From assembly GCA_902618565.1 (NCBI GenBank), contig CACNAX010000001.1, forward strand, positions 62,001 through 126,000: a DNA stretch of 64,000 bases, read 5' to 3'. Source of the DNA: an uncultured Pelagibacteraceae bacterium (GTDB lineage Bacteria; Pseudomonadota; Alphaproteobacteria; Pelagibacterales; Pelagibacteraceae). Positions 1-8,366 of the stretch are shown here, in pieces. Made by a program: the position numbers and the translations under genes. Position 1 is the stretch's first letter; every line of letters starts with the position of its first letter. The notes below the pieces were generated by a model. The model saw only the letters and a program-made list of their open reading frames with translations, ran no database searches and was not told the origin of the DNA.

Positions 1-55
1 TTTAATGCTCATAAAGGTTTAATACATCATTATAAATTTTAATCTACGAAAAAAT

Positions 56-505
56 ATGCCAAATAAAGCTCCTAATTTCAAAATCCCATCAACCAATTCA
101 AAACTTTTAGAGCTAAAGAAAATCAAAAGTAAATATAAAGTTTTATATTTCTATCCAAAAGATAATACACCAGGGTGCACAGTTGAGACAAAAGACTTCA
201 ATTCTCTACTTTCACAATTTAAAAAATTAGACTGTGAAGTTATTGGTATTTCTAAAGATAGTATGGAAAGTCATGAAAAATTTAGAGATAAATTTAAAAT
301 TAATTTTGATTTGGTAGCAGACGTAAAAAAAGAAGCGATTAAAGCATACAAAGTTTGGGGTAAAAAAAAATTCATGGGTAGAGAATTTATGGGATTAATA
401 AGAAGTACATTTTTATTAAAAGATGACAAAATTATTAAAGAGTGGCGTTCAGTAAAAGTTAAAGACCACGCAAAAGAAGTGTTAGAATTTTTAAAAACAG
501 TTTAA
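56..505 (+). CDS. bcp: Bcp/PrxQ-type peroxiredoxin
   Basis: Thiol peroxidase of the AhpC/TSA superfamily that reduces peroxides using thioredoxin or a similar thiol. The peroxidatic cysteine lies in NTPGCT (Cys41), followed by the usual E44 and F48. The 149 aa length is normal for the family. In E. coli Bcp a resolving cysteine sits five residues after the peroxidatic one. Here that position (46) is Lys, and the only other Cys is residue 60, so it is either a 1-Cys enzyme or resolves differently. It is cytoplasmic with no signal peptide. It is a single gene on this strand, closed by a strong terminator. Family assignment is secure; the recycling mechanism is inferred. Confidence 0.93.
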   Translation: MPNKAPNFKIPSTNSKLLELKKIKSKYKVLYFYPKDNTPGCTVETKDFNSLLSQFKKLDCEVIGISKDSMESHEKFRDKFKINFDLVADVKKEAIKAYKVWGKKKFMGREFMGLIRSTFLLKDDKIIKEWRSVKVKDHAKEVLEFLKTV

Positions 506-506
506 T

Positions 507-537
507 AAAAAAAGGCCCCATTTACGGGGCCTTTTTA
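507..537. terminator. Bidirectional rho-independent terminator
   Basis: A GGCCCC/GGGGCC stem (514-519 with 526-531) with a six-base loop is extended by an A-run on the left and a T-run on the right (509-513 with 532-536). It lies between the convergent bcp and amt genes and has the A/T symmetry expected of a terminator working in both directions. Confidence 0.92.
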
Positions 538-563
538 GTTTAACTTAAGGGAGGGAGTTAAAT

Positions 564-1865
564 TTAGTCTCTTATAGCGTAAGCTATTACACCAGTTTCA
601 GTTACGTCTGTACCTTTCAGTTCAGCCTCTTTACTTAATCTGATACCCATAGTGTTTTTCATAATTGCCCATACAATGTATGATACTACAAAAACAAATG
701 CGTTGATCGAGATTACACCGATTAACTGTGCACTAAAGTTTGCATCAGAGTTTGTTAGTGGAACAGCTAATGTTCCCCAAACTCCAGCAAATAAGTGAGC
801 TGGTATTGCACCAACAACATCATCAATCTTAAATGAGAATAATAGTTTTGTTCCAAACACTACTATCAATCCACCGATTGCACCGATGAATATTGCTGCT
901 ATAGGTGCTGGCGCTAGTGGTTCAGCTGTTATTGCAACTAATCCACCAATCGCACCGTTAAGCATTTGAACTACATCAGTTTTACCATACATTAATCTAG
1001 TAATTACTGCTGCTGCTAAAACACCACCACACGCTGCTAAGTTTGTATTAATAAATATATTAGATACTGCTACTGCATCATCGAAAGTTCCCATTGCAAG
1101 CTGTGAACCACCGTTGAAACCGAACCAACCTAACCATAAAATAAATACTCCAACTGTTACCAAAGGTATAGAAGAAGCTGCAAATGGTCTCATTGGTTTT
1201 GCTTCACCTGATTTAGCAAATCTTCCTGTTCTCGCACCTAACAACATAGCTCCTGCTAATGCTGCAGCACCACCAGTTGAGTGTACAAGAGTTGAACCAG
1301 CAAAATCAGAGAAACCTAAAGCGGCTAACCAGCCACCACCCCACTGCCATCCCATGACAATTGGATAAATGATTCCTGATAAAATTGCTGCAAATAAGAA
1401 GAAAGGCCATAATTTAATTCTTTCTGCTAACGTACCAGATACAATTGATACTGTTGTTGCACAGAATACCATTTGGAAATACCAATCCGAACCATCTGCA
1501 TATCCTGTATCAACAGCACTTGCATCAGACCACGGAGTGAATGTTCCTATATAGCCACCTTCTGGAATTCCATATGCTAGATTATAACCAACCATCCAGA
1601 ACATAATTCCAGCGATAGAAAATAATCCTATATTTTTTGCACAAATTACAGATACACTTTTTGAAGTTACCATTCCTGATTCTAGCATCGCAAATCCGCA
1701 AGCCATAAACATGACAAGAAAACCACAAACTAAAAATAGAAATGTATTAAAAATAAATCCAACTTCTGCAGAGACTGTAGATTCGGCATAACCTACACTC
1801 GTCATATTCAGTAAGAAAAACAAACTTACTAAAGGACCGACAAGTTTTTTTAAATGTTTAGTCAT
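564..1865 (-). CDS. amt: Ammonium transporter Amt
   Basis: Inner-membrane ammonium channel of the Amt/MEP/Rh family, 433 aa with about 11 transmembrane segments after an N-terminal signal-like segment ending near residue 27. Family residues are visible: Asp187 in GFSDFAGST, the first pore histidine His195 and the twin histidine His357 in AHLFAGVWGT. The start is supported by a GGAGG ribosome binding site about 7 bases upstream. No glnK/PII gene is next to it, unlike many amtB operons. Upstream is the HU gene on the same strand, separated by a long hairpin, so amt probably has its own promoter in the roughly 95 bases before its start. Confidence 0.96.
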   Translation of the reverse strand: MTKHLKKLVGPLVSLFFLLNMTSVGYAESTVSAEVGFIFNTFLFLVCGFLVMFMACGFAMLESGMVTSKSVSVICAKNIGLFSIAGIMFWMVGYNLAYGIPEGGYIGTFTPWSDASAVDTGYADGSDWYFQMVFCATTVSIVSGTLAERIKLWPFFLFAAILSGIIYPIVMGWQWGGGWLAALGFSDFAGSTLVHSTGGAAALAGAMLLGARTGRFAKSGEAKPMRPFAASSIPLVTVGVFILWLGWFGFNGGSQLAMGTFDDAVAVSNIFINTNLAACGGVLAAAVITRLMYGKTDVVQMLNGAIGGLVAITAEPLAPAPIAAIFIGAIGGLIVVFGTKLLFSFKIDDVVGAIPAHLFAGVWGTLAVPLTNSDANFSAQLIGVISINAFVFVVSYIVWAIMKNTMGIRLSKEAELKGTDVTETGVIAYAIRD

Positions 1866-1961
1866 TTAACCTCCATTGTTAAAAAGAGGTTCTTATAATT
1901 TTAAAATAAATAAAAACTAATGATTGTTGTTAAAAATAGATATGCAGTTTTTGCATGCAGA

Positions 1962-2005
1962 AACAGCCTTTATTAAGAATTTTAGCATTCCTAATAAAGG
2001 CTGTT
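1962..2005 (-). terminator. Long hairpin downstream of the HU gene
   Basis: A perfect 14-bp inverted repeat (1962-1975 with 1992-2005) has a 16-base loop that can itself pair partly. It starts 10 bases after the HU stop codon and about 100 bases upstream of amt. No strong U-run follows on the minus strand, so it may be a weak terminator, a processing site or an mRNA-stabilising 3' end. Confidence 0.6.
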
Positions 2006-2014
2006 AAATGAGAT

Positions 2015-2290
2015 TTACTTGTTAAATACTTCTTTAAGTGCTTTAGCAGGTAAAAACTTTACCTTTTGAGAAGCAGCGATTTGGATTTGCTCTCCAGTTC
2101 TTGGATTACGTCCAATTCGGGCTTTTCTTTTAGCCACTTTATATGTACCAAAACCTGCAATCTTTACAGAATCGTCGTTTTTCAACGCATCTAGTATAGT
2201 ATTCGTAATAGTATCAAAAGTACGCTCTGCATCAGCTTTACTTTGATTTAACGAACCAGCTAGCTTTGCTACTAATTGTTTTTTGTTCAT
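2015..2290 (-). CDS. hup: HU family DNA-binding protein
   Basis: Nucleoid-associated, dimeric DNA-bending protein of 91 aa, the standard HU/IHF length. The DNA-intercalating beta-arm carries the conserved RNP at residues 61-63 within GRNPRTGEQ, and GFGTY-type core residues lie at 46-50. It is a single gene with a long AT-rich leader (about 150 bases to rseP), as expected for an abundant protein with its own promoter. Whether it is the alpha or beta type, or an IHF subunit, cannot be decided; the context (no tRNA or rps genes) favours general HU. Confidence 0.95.
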   Translation of the reverse strand: MNKKQLVAKLAGSLNQSKADAERTFDTITNTILDALKNDDSVKIAGFGTYKVAKRKARIGRNPRTGEQIQIAASQKVKFLPAKALKEVFNK

Positions 2291-2442
2291 TTTAGCTCCG
2301 GTTTTAAAGGTTTATGAAACTATACTTAACAAAATCATTGATAATTCAAGCTTTTTTTTAGTATATATTTTTTTTTGAACAACAATATATAGTGGTAAAT
2401 AAAGTCAATAAATACAATGTTTTTCTAGCTATTAAAAAAGCC

Positions 2443-3552
2443 TTAAAATAAGCCTAAATCTTTAAGGTCGTTAAATGTTGCGAAAAACATCAAAGATAAC
2501 AACAAAAACATTCCGATTCGAAAAAAACCTTCCTGTGTTTTTTGACTTAAAGGACGACCTAATACTTTTTCAAATGCATAAAACATCAGATGTCCTCCAT
2601 CTAATAAAGGTATTGGAAACAAGTTAATTAGTCCTAAACTTATAGAAATATATGCCATCATACTGACAAAGGGTATAATTCCAAATTCTGCTACTTGGCC
2701 AGAAATTTTAGCAATTCTAATTGGACCACCCAATTGAGAACTGTCCCCTGCTCCTGTAAACATTGATCCAAGATATTTAAGTGATGAAGTTGTTACAAAA
2801 TAAACTTCATTAAATGATTGAAGTAAAGCTTGTGCAGGTCCAAGTTTTTTGTGTGTTATTTGATTGTTATAAGGACTAAGTTTAATGCCTACCATCCTTT
2901 TCTTTAATTTGTTTCCTAATTCATCAACGCTATCAACAAAATTTGGCTTTACTTTTAATATTATCTCCTGGTCATATCTTGAAACTTTAAAATCGATAAA
3001 TTCTGATGTTGACATTGCTATTAATTTAGAAACATCAAGAATACTCTCAACTTTTGTATTATCTATTTCAATAATAACATCATTTTTTTGCATACCGGCA
3101 ACTTCTGCTGGACTATCTTTTAATACTTCATCAATTACAGCTGGTGTAAAATCTTTACCTGCAAACATGTATATGAAAGTAAAAATGACTAAAGCTAAAA
3201 TAAAATTAGCCAATGGTCCTCCAGCAACAATTAAGGCTCTTTGGTAAAGAGGTTTTGTTACAAACAATTTGTGTTGGTCTTCTTTGCTATATTTTTTTAG
3301 TAGTTCCTCTTGATCTGCTTGTGAAAATACATTCCTATCTCCGAAAAATTTTACATAACCGCCTAGTGGTATCCAACAAACTTTCCATCTTGTCCCTGAT
3401 TTATCGTTCCATCCAAATAATTCTCGACCAAAACCTATCGAAAAATCTGTTACACCAACACCATATCTTTTTGCAAAATAATAATGTCCATATTCATGAA
3501 TGAAAACAACAACAACGATTAATACAATAAATGGTAATATAAAATTGAGCAT
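2443..3552 (-). CDS. rseP: Site-2 protease RseP
   Basis: Intramembrane zinc metalloprotease that cleaves anti-sigma factors or signal-peptide remnants. The catalytic motif HEYGH is at residues 19-23 in the first membrane segment. A PDZ domain spans about 115-195, and the second active-site motif NLFPIPLLDGG (residues 310-320) supplies Asp318. Length is 369 aa with about four transmembrane segments. In most proteobacteria rseP sits with dxr, bamA and lpxD; here it stands alone between thiV and hup, so the usual operon context is missing. Confidence 0.95.
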   Translation of the reverse strand: MLNFILPFIVLIVVVVFIHEYGHYYFAKRYGVGVTDFSIGFGRELFGWNDKSGTRWKVCWIPLGGYVKFFGDRNVFSQADQEELLKKYSKEDQHKLFVTKPLYQRALIVAGGPLANFILALVIFTFIYMFAGKDFTPAVIDEVLKDSPAEVAGMQKNDVIIEIDNTKVESILDVSKLIAMSTSEFIDFKVSRYDQEIILKVKPNFVDSVDELGNKLKKRMVGIKLSPYNNQITHKKLGPAQALLQSFNEVYFVTTSSLKYLGSMFTGAGDSSQLGGPIRIAKISGQVAEFGIIPFVSMMAYISISLGLINLFPIPLLDGGHLMFYAFEKVLGRPLSQKTQEGFFRIGMFLLLSLMFFATFNDLKDLGLF

Positions 3553-3593
3553 TTATTAAATTATACAATAATTAGGTTTTTAATAAACATCAA

Positions 3594-5024
3594 TTATTTC
3601 AATTTCCATGCAATTATTGGTGATAAAGTTGCCGCAATAAATGAACAAAATAAAAGAGATTGAGAAATATACGATGGTGCTAAATCCATTGGCAAAATTA
3701 TGCCAAATAGTATTGATTTAGAAAAATCAGGACTTGGAAAAAATAATAGTCCTGCAATTAATCCTATTAATATAGAAACATAAGCATTTTTTTCATCATA
3801 AGATTTTGAATAAAAAGTATAAAAAACACTTAGAACAGCCGCACAACAAAATAAATCTGCTATTAAGAATAAATAAAGAATACTAAATCCTTTTGATGCA
3901 ACAAAAAAAGCTATGACCGAAAGAAAAATAACAAATTGTTTTGAGATATTTAAATGATTATTTTTTAAATTTAATACTTTATCTACATCGACTATTACCA
4001 AACTTGAAATAGCATTTATTAAAGTATCAATACTACTTATTGTTAAAGAGATAGCTAAAATTATTACAATGACTGAAAATATTATTAAATTTTCTTTTAA
4101 TAAAATTGAGAAAAATGCAAGATCAGGTAATACATTAGTATCTTGAGAGACAGCCACTAAACCAGTAAATCCCATAAAAAAGACTATTGGTAATATTATT
4201 AAAAATGAAAATATTAAACTTTTTTTTAAAACTTCGTAATTTTTTGCAGCATAAACTCTCTGCCAATTACCTTGATGAAAAAGATTAGTTGCAGCAACAG
4301 CTATAAAGAAAGTTAAACCGGCAGTATAATTTGGGAGATAACTAAAACTTAACAAATGCGGATTATTATTTTTAATAATTTCAAAGTTAAAATCGTTTGT
4401 TTCAATTGAGGTAATAAAAATTAAACTAATTATTAAAAGTGCTGTAAATACAAAAAATTGAATATTATCTGTAATTAAGGATGCTCTTAAACCTCCATAT
4501 AATGTGTAAAGTAACGAACATGATATTACTATTAAAGAGGTAATCCACAACTCAGTACCAGATATGTAATTAATTAAAAAAGCTACAGCAGTAACTTCAG
4601 CAATTAAAAAGATTGTCATATAAAAAATGGAAAAAACTAAAATAAGTTTATAAAGATTTGGTCCAAATCTTAATCTTATTATTTCAATAATACTTTTGCC
4701 TTGCGGATAACTAGTTCTAAATTTTTTACCAAGATAAATTAAAATAAAGAGTGGAAATGCAGTTCCTAGTGAATAACCAATCACTGCACCAATTCCTCCC
4801 CATGTTGCTGCTGATGCCGGTCCAAATAAAATCCAAGCACCAAGTGCTGAAGCAACAAGACTTGTTGTTAAGGATAAAGTTCCAATCGAACGGTTTGCAA
4901 CTAAATAATTATTAAGTCCTTTAAATTTTTTTGAAAAATAAATTCCAACAAAAACAAATATTAAAGAAATTGAAATAATTAATATTATTGCTGATGATTG
5001 ATTGATTATATTTAAATTATTCAT
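3594..5024 (-). CDS. thiV: Sodium:solute symporter, probable thiamin-precursor transporter ThiV
   Basis: SSS-family sodium symporter of 476 aa with about 13 membrane segments and family motifs near the N-terminus (ANRSIG, SALGAWILFGPAS). A TPP riboswitch lies immediately upstream and ends at the start codon, which ties the gene to thiamin metabolism. In SAR11 an SSS gene behind such a riboswitch, thiV, has been proposed to import the pyrimidine precursor of thiamin (HMP). That family knowledge plus the riboswitch supports the call; the exact substrate is inferred. The ribosome binding site (AAAGGGA) falls in the 3' part of the aptamer, so control is probably at translation initiation. Confidence 0.87.
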   Translation of the reverse strand: MNNLNIINQSSAIILIISISLIFVFVGIYFSKKFKGLNNYLVANRSIGTLSLTTSLVASALGAWILFGPASAATWGGIGAVIGYSLGTAFPLFILIYLGKKFRTSYPQGKSIIEIIRLRFGPNLYKLILVFSIFYMTIFLIAEVTAVAFLINYISGTELWITSLIVISCSLLYTLYGGLRASLITDNIQFFVFTALLIISLIFITSIETNDFNFEIIKNNNPHLLSFSYLPNYTAGLTFFIAVAATNLFHQGNWQRVYAAKNYEVLKKSLIFSFLIILPIVFFMGFTGLVAVSQDTNVLPDLAFFSILLKENLIIFSVIVIILAISLTISSIDTLINAISSLVIVDVDKVLNLKNNHLNISKQFVIFLSVIAFFVASKGFSILYLFLIADLFCCAAVLSVFYTFYSKSYDEKNAYVSILIGLIAGLLFFPSPDFSKSILFGIILPMDLAPSYISQSLLFCSFIAATLSPIIAWKLK

Positions 5025-5026
5025 TT

Positions 5027-5096
5027 TCCCTTTCTGAATTACCGGACAGGTTCTAAGGGTATTTCTCAGCCTTCTGGCACCCCATTTGCAACTTAT
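5027..5096 (-). promoter_or_regulatory. TPP riboswitch (THI element)
   Basis: Read on the minus strand, the conserved THI-box blocks appear in order: GGGGTGCC, GGCTGAGA, ATACCC, GAACCTG, TCCGGTAA and a final AGGGA directly before the thiV ATG. These match the TPP aptamer consensus. The aptamer starts only about 8 bases after the stop codon of the upstream tauE-like gene, so it has no room for a promoter of its own. The Shine-Dalgarno sequence is part of the 3' end of the aptamer, which suggests that bound TPP hides the ribosome binding site. Confidence 0.95.
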
Positions 5097-5104
5097 TTCA
5101 AAGA

Positions 5105-5848
5105 TTAAATGAAATCAATTATTAACTTAGCGCTACTAACAAGAATTAAAGCGTAAATGATATTATAAAATAAATTTTCCTCAATTATTTTAAGTAATTT
5201 ATAACCTATAAATATTCCAATAAGCGCTAAGGGAAAGAGAGTAACTGATTGATATAAAGTATCAAAATTCATCATAGATAAATAAACATACAGAGGAAGC
5301 TTAATTAGATTGACGCAACTAAAAAAAATAATTCTTGTGCCAACATAAATTTCTTTTTTCATTCTTAGTGGAAGCAAATAAAGACTTGTTGGAGTTCCTC
5401 CCGCATGTACACAAAAACTTGAAAAACCAGCAATGGATGAACAAATAGCCCCTTTAAAAAAGTTTTTTTTTGCCGGTATAGTTTTTTCTTTTTTAAATAG
5501 AAAATAATGACCAGAAAATAAAAAACCCATTATTCCAACAATTAACTTAAGCAAATCCTCAGAAAAATAAGTAAATGTAAATGAGCCAATTATTATTCCA
5601 ATAGCTGCAAATGGAACTATTAATTTAAGTGTTCCAAAATCAAACTCTCTTCTAAATCTATAAACTGCAATAATGTCTGAAAAAATTAATATTGGTAAAA
5701 TAATTGCAAGTGCTTGATTTAATGGCATTACTACTGTCATTAATGGAACTGAAATTAATGATATTGATCCACCTAAACCTGATTTAGCAATTCCATATAA
5801 TACGATAGCTGGAACAACGCTAACAAAGAATAATAAATTTATCTCCAT
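5105..5848 (-). CDS. TauE/SafE family sulfite/anion exporter
   Basis: Integral membrane protein of 247 aa with about eight transmembrane segments. It carries the TauE/SafE (former DUF81) signature near the N-terminus (GIAKSGLGGSISLISVPLM) and a repeat in the second half (SSFCVHAGGTPTSLYLLPL). Relatives export sulfite, sulfoacetate or other organic anions. The window also holds taurine genes, and taurine breakdown releases sulfite, so sulfite export is plausible. However, the gene sits about 6 kb away from them, next to a thiamin transporter. Substrate therefore unknown. Confidence 0.82.
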   Translation of the reverse strand: MEINLLFFVSVVPAIVLYGIAKSGLGGSISLISVPLMTVVMPLNQALAIILPILIFSDIIAVYRFRREFDFGTLKLIVPFAAIGIIIGSFTFTYFSEDLLKLIVGIMGFLFSGHYFLFKKEKTIPAKKNFFKGAICSSIAGFSSFCVHAGGTPTSLYLLPLRMKKEIYVGTRIIFFSCVNLIKLPLYVYLSMMNFDTLYQSVTLFPLALIGIFIGYKLLKIIEENLFYNIIYALILVSSAKLIIDFI

Positions 5849-5854
5849 TATAAA

Positions 5855-6019
5855 TTAGAAATATAGTAATAAAGATAAAACCACTAATATTAAAACTAAT
5901 ATGATGACAGCTATGTAATTGAGTTTAATTTTAAATTTGCTTAATAAAAATTCATTAATTTTTTCCCAGAAAATAATAATTAAAATTAATAGTACTGCTG
6001 GAAGAATAAATTTAATCAT
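5855..6019 (-). CDS. Small two-helix membrane protein (54 aa)
   Basis: The reading frame extends upstream to 6079, but the ATG at 6019 (protein starting MIKFILPAVLL) is the likely start. The longer version would run into the preceding small gene, and the homologous core begins here. The protein is two hydrophobic helices (about 3-18 and 34-53) joined by a charged linker. It resembles the small protein encoded just upstream, suggesting a tandem duplication. It ends 6 bases before tauE-like. No family is recognised; it could be a subunit or stabiliser of the neighbouring transporters. Confidence 0.6.
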   Translation of the reverse strand: MIKFILPAVLLILIIIFWEKINEFLLSKFKIKLNYIAVIILVLILVVLSLLLYF

Positions 6020-6027
6020 AAATCTAT

Positions 6028-6195
6028 TTACATCAAAAAATACATCAATCCAAATATAACAAGTATAATTATTATCCAAATTGAAAAATTAGATATCAAT
6101 TGTTTAATATTTGAGTTTGATCTGAGAAAATTAGGTAGAACTAATATTAAGACTAATATTAAAAATATTGCAGGAATTATCTGGTCAACAGTCAA
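6028..6195 (-). CDS. Small two-helix membrane protein with TTG start (55 aa)
   Basis: An open frame of 55 codons starts at a TTG one base after the ABC permease stop codon and ends 8 bases before the next small gene. The product has helix one (about residues 6-21), a polar linker with Asn, Ser and Lys, and helix two (about 40-54). It shares the pattern IIPAIFLILVLIL with FILPAVLLILIII of its neighbour. The tight spacing, the shared pattern and the absence of any other gene here support it. The TTG start and weak ribosome binding site are the main doubts. Function unknown. Confidence 0.5.
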   Translation of the reverse strand: MTVDQIIPAIFLILVLILVLPNFLRSNSNIKQLISNFSIWIIIILVIFGLMYFLM

Positions 6196-6196
6196 A

Positions 6197-6964
6197 TTAA
6201 TTTTTTATATTATAACCTTTTTTAAGTATAATTGAGACAAGAGTTACACATACAATTAAAAATATAAACATTGTTGAAATACTTATCCAAATATCAAAAT
6301 CAGAAACTCCATAAAATGCAAACCTCAGCCCATTAATTAAATATACAACAGGATTAAAATAAGTGACTGTTTGCCAGAAACTTGGGAGCATATCTAGCGA
6401 ATACAAACTTCCACCTAAGAATACCATTGGTGTTATGACAATTGTTGGTATTATAGACATTTGCTCGAAATTTTTACTAAGAAGTCCAATTAAAAACCCG
6501 AACAAAGCAAAAGTAAAAGCAACTAGAATTAATAAGAAAATCATTAGTAAAGGAAACTTTACATTTACTTCTGCAAAAAAAAGTGAAGTGCAGAAAATTA
6601 CTGCAGCAACAATTAAGGTTTTAGTTGCACCTGCACCAACATAAGCAATTACAATTTCTACAGTAGAAATTGGAGCTGCTAAAATTTCATAAATTGTTCC
6701 ATTAAATTTAGGAAAAAAAATTCCAAAAGAAGTGTTACTGATAGATTGCGTTAATAATGTTAACATCAATAATCCTGGAACTATATAAGAGCCATAACTA
6801 ATGCCATCAATTTTTTGTACATAATCACCGATTACCGAGCCGAATACTATAAAGTATAATGAAGTAGATAAAACTGGAGAAAGAAGAGATTGTATTAATG
6901 TTCTTCTAAATCTATCCATTTCATGAAAATAAATTGCTCTTAATGCGTAAAAATTAATCCTCAT
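6197..6964 (-). CDS. ABC-2 type exporter permease
   Basis: Membrane subunit (255 aa, six transmembrane segments) of an ABC-2 family exporter like YadH or NodJ. It shows the family's amphipathic N-terminus (IYFHEMDRFRRT) and a conserved motif near the last helices (NPVVYLINGLRFAFYG). The start codon overlaps the end of the ATPase gene by 11 bases, so the two are translationally coupled. It probably exports a lipid, polysaccharide or drug; the substrate cannot be told from sequence. Confidence 0.92.
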   Translation of the reverse strand: MRINFYALRAIYFHEMDRFRRTLIQSLLSPVLSTSLYFIVFGSVIGDYVQKIDGISYGSYIVPGLLMLTLLTQSISNTSFGIFFPKFNGTIYEILAAPISTVEIVIAYVGAGATKTLIVAAVIFCTSLFFAEVNVKFPLLMIFLLILVAFTFALFGFLIGLLSKNFEQMSIIPTIVITPMVFLGGSLYSLDMLPSFWQTVTYFNPVVYLINGLRFAFYGVSDFDIWISISTMFIFLIVCVTLVSIILKKGYNIKN

Positions 6965-7889
6965 TATTTTCCTTTACCAATGTCACAAAAATCTTTTCAA
7001 GATTATTTTGCTCTGTTTTTAAGTCTCTCATCCTCAAACCTGCATTTTTTAAATCTTGAAGCATCTTTGTAATACCTGTTCTTTCAGCATGTAAGTTATA
7101 GTTGTAAATTAATGAATAATTATCGTTAGAGATTGATAGATTATATTCATCAAGTTCTGATGGAATTTTTTCGACTTTATCCTGCAACTCAATAGTTAAT
7201 TTTTTATGACCCATCTTTTTTAATAAATCTATTTTATTATCAACAACAATGATTTCTCCTTGATTAATTACAGCAACTCGGTCTGCGATTGCCTCTGCTT
7301 CTTCAATATAGTGTGTTGTTAAAATTATGGTTACTCCAGTTTTCCTTAATCCCTCTACAACTTTCCACATATCTTTTCTCAATTCTACATCTACGCCTGC
7401 CGTTGGTTCATCAAGAAATAATATCGAAGGTTCATGAGATAATGCTTTTGCTATCATTACACGTCTTTTCATTCCTCCTGAAAGCTGATTTAACCTTAAA
7501 TCTTTTTTATCCCATAAACTAAAATCTTTTAGAACTTTTTCTATATGTTGCGGGTTTGGCTTTTTTCCGTATAAGCCTCTTGAATATGAAACATTGTTAA
7601 ACACTGTTTCAAATTGTTCTAGTGAAATTTCTTGGGGGACCAGTCCTATTCTTGATCTTGTTTCTCTATAATCTTTTATAATATCAAAACCATCTACTGT
7701 AATTACTCCAGAAGTTGGTTTAACTATACCACATACAATACTTATCAGTGTAGTTTTGCCAGCTCCATTTGGTCCAAGCATAGCAATAATTTCACCTTGC
7801 TTTATATTTAAATTAACAGTTTTTAAAGCGTTAAATCCATTGTCGTATACCTTTGAAAGGCTATCAATTGTTATTAAATCTTTAGTCAT
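6954..7889 (-). CDS. ABC-2 type exporter ATP-binding protein
   Basis: ATPase subunit (311 aa) of the YadG/DrrA/CcmA-like group. Walker A GPNGAGKT is at residues 39-46, the signature LSGGMKRR is near 138, Walker B ILFLDEPTAGVD is near 157, and the H-loop lies in TTHYIEEA. The C-terminal 80 residues after the ATPase domain are typical of DrrA-like exporters. It pairs with the permease that follows it. It is first of a run leading through the two tiny membrane genes to tauE-like, and may be co-transcribed with them. Confidence 0.93.
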   Translation of the reverse strand: MTKDLITIDSLSKVYDNGFNALKTVNLNIKQGEIIAMLGPNGAGKTTLISIVCGIVKPTSGVITVDGFDIIKDYRETRSRIGLVPQEISLEQFETVFNNVSYSRGLYGKKPNPQHIEKVLKDFSLWDKKDLRLNQLSGGMKRRVMIAKALSHEPSILFLDEPTAGVDVELRKDMWKVVEGLRKTGVTIILTTHYIEEAEAIADRVAVINQGEIIVVDNKIDLLKKMGHKKLTIELQDKVEKIPSELDEYNLSISNDNYSLIYNYNLHAERTGITKMLQDLKNAGLRMRDLKTEQNNLEKIFVTLVKENNED

Positions 7890-7922
7890 TATCTGAGGTC
7901 TTAATTTGATATAGAGATGTTT

Positions 7923-8366
7923 TTAGTGACAAGCAATATTATATTTTTTTAATCTCCAATAATTGTATGGCCATGGAGTTAAAAATCCAACTAAAAGCAT
8001 TATTGGTACTACCCACCAATTTAAAATAGCTCCACCTGTTAAAATTACATCTGTGAGGTTCATGGCTATTTCCATACTGACCATTGATATAAAGCTCATA
8101 CCAAGCGCAGTCTTTAATGCTTTGGAAAAATCAAGTTTTTGTCTTAGTAAAATTATAGTTTCTAAAATAATACTTGTAATCAAACCATTTATAATTGCTA
8201 AAGTCATGATGGCTAAAACAGGCCAGGGAATTCCTGTTATCTGAAAATACAATATAGTTCCAAAGTCACCAATTGCACAGCCTAGTAAACACCAAGCAGT
8301 ATTTTTTGCGCTTCTTTTCCAAGTATGCTTGCATGACCAATTAAAATTAATTGCTTCTGAACTCAT
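7923..8366 (-). CDS. DUF4396 membrane protein
   Basis: Protein of 147 aa with four hydrophobic segments and an N-terminal CKHTWKRSAKNTAWCLLGCAIGD pattern (Cys and His residues near the membrane face) that I associate with DUF4396. Members are often found near copper or cytochrome genes. Here it overlaps by 4 bases (ATGA) the cytochrome c gene upstream and so belongs to that cytochrome operon. A role in metal or haem handling is inference only. Confidence 0.72.
   Translation of the reverse strand: MSSEAINFNWSCKHTWKRSAKNTAWCLLGCAIGDFGTILYFQITGIPWPVLAIMTLAIINGLITSIILETIILLRQKLDFSKALKTALGMSFISMVSMEIAMNLTDVILTGGAILNWWVVPIMLLVGFLTPWPYNYWRLKKYNIACH

Noticed and set aside
1-42. Frame-1 open codons ending in TAA at 40-42, possible C-terminus of a gene cut by the left edge
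   Set aside because: Only 13 codons, no recognisable motif; not enough to call a gene.
1114-1554. Two plus-strand open frames inside amt
   Set aside because: They lie fully antisense to a well-supported ammonium transporter and their products look like shadow frames (Pro/Asn/Ala-rich, no motif).
2291-2442. Sigma-70 promoter for hup
   Set aside because: TTGACT and TATATT are present on the minus strand but only 13 bases apart, too close for a normal promoter.
5855-6079. Longer 74-aa form of the second micro-protein
   Set aside because: Its N-terminus (MDNNYTCYIWIDVFF) overlaps the other small membrane gene, and the conserved helix begins at the later ATG.
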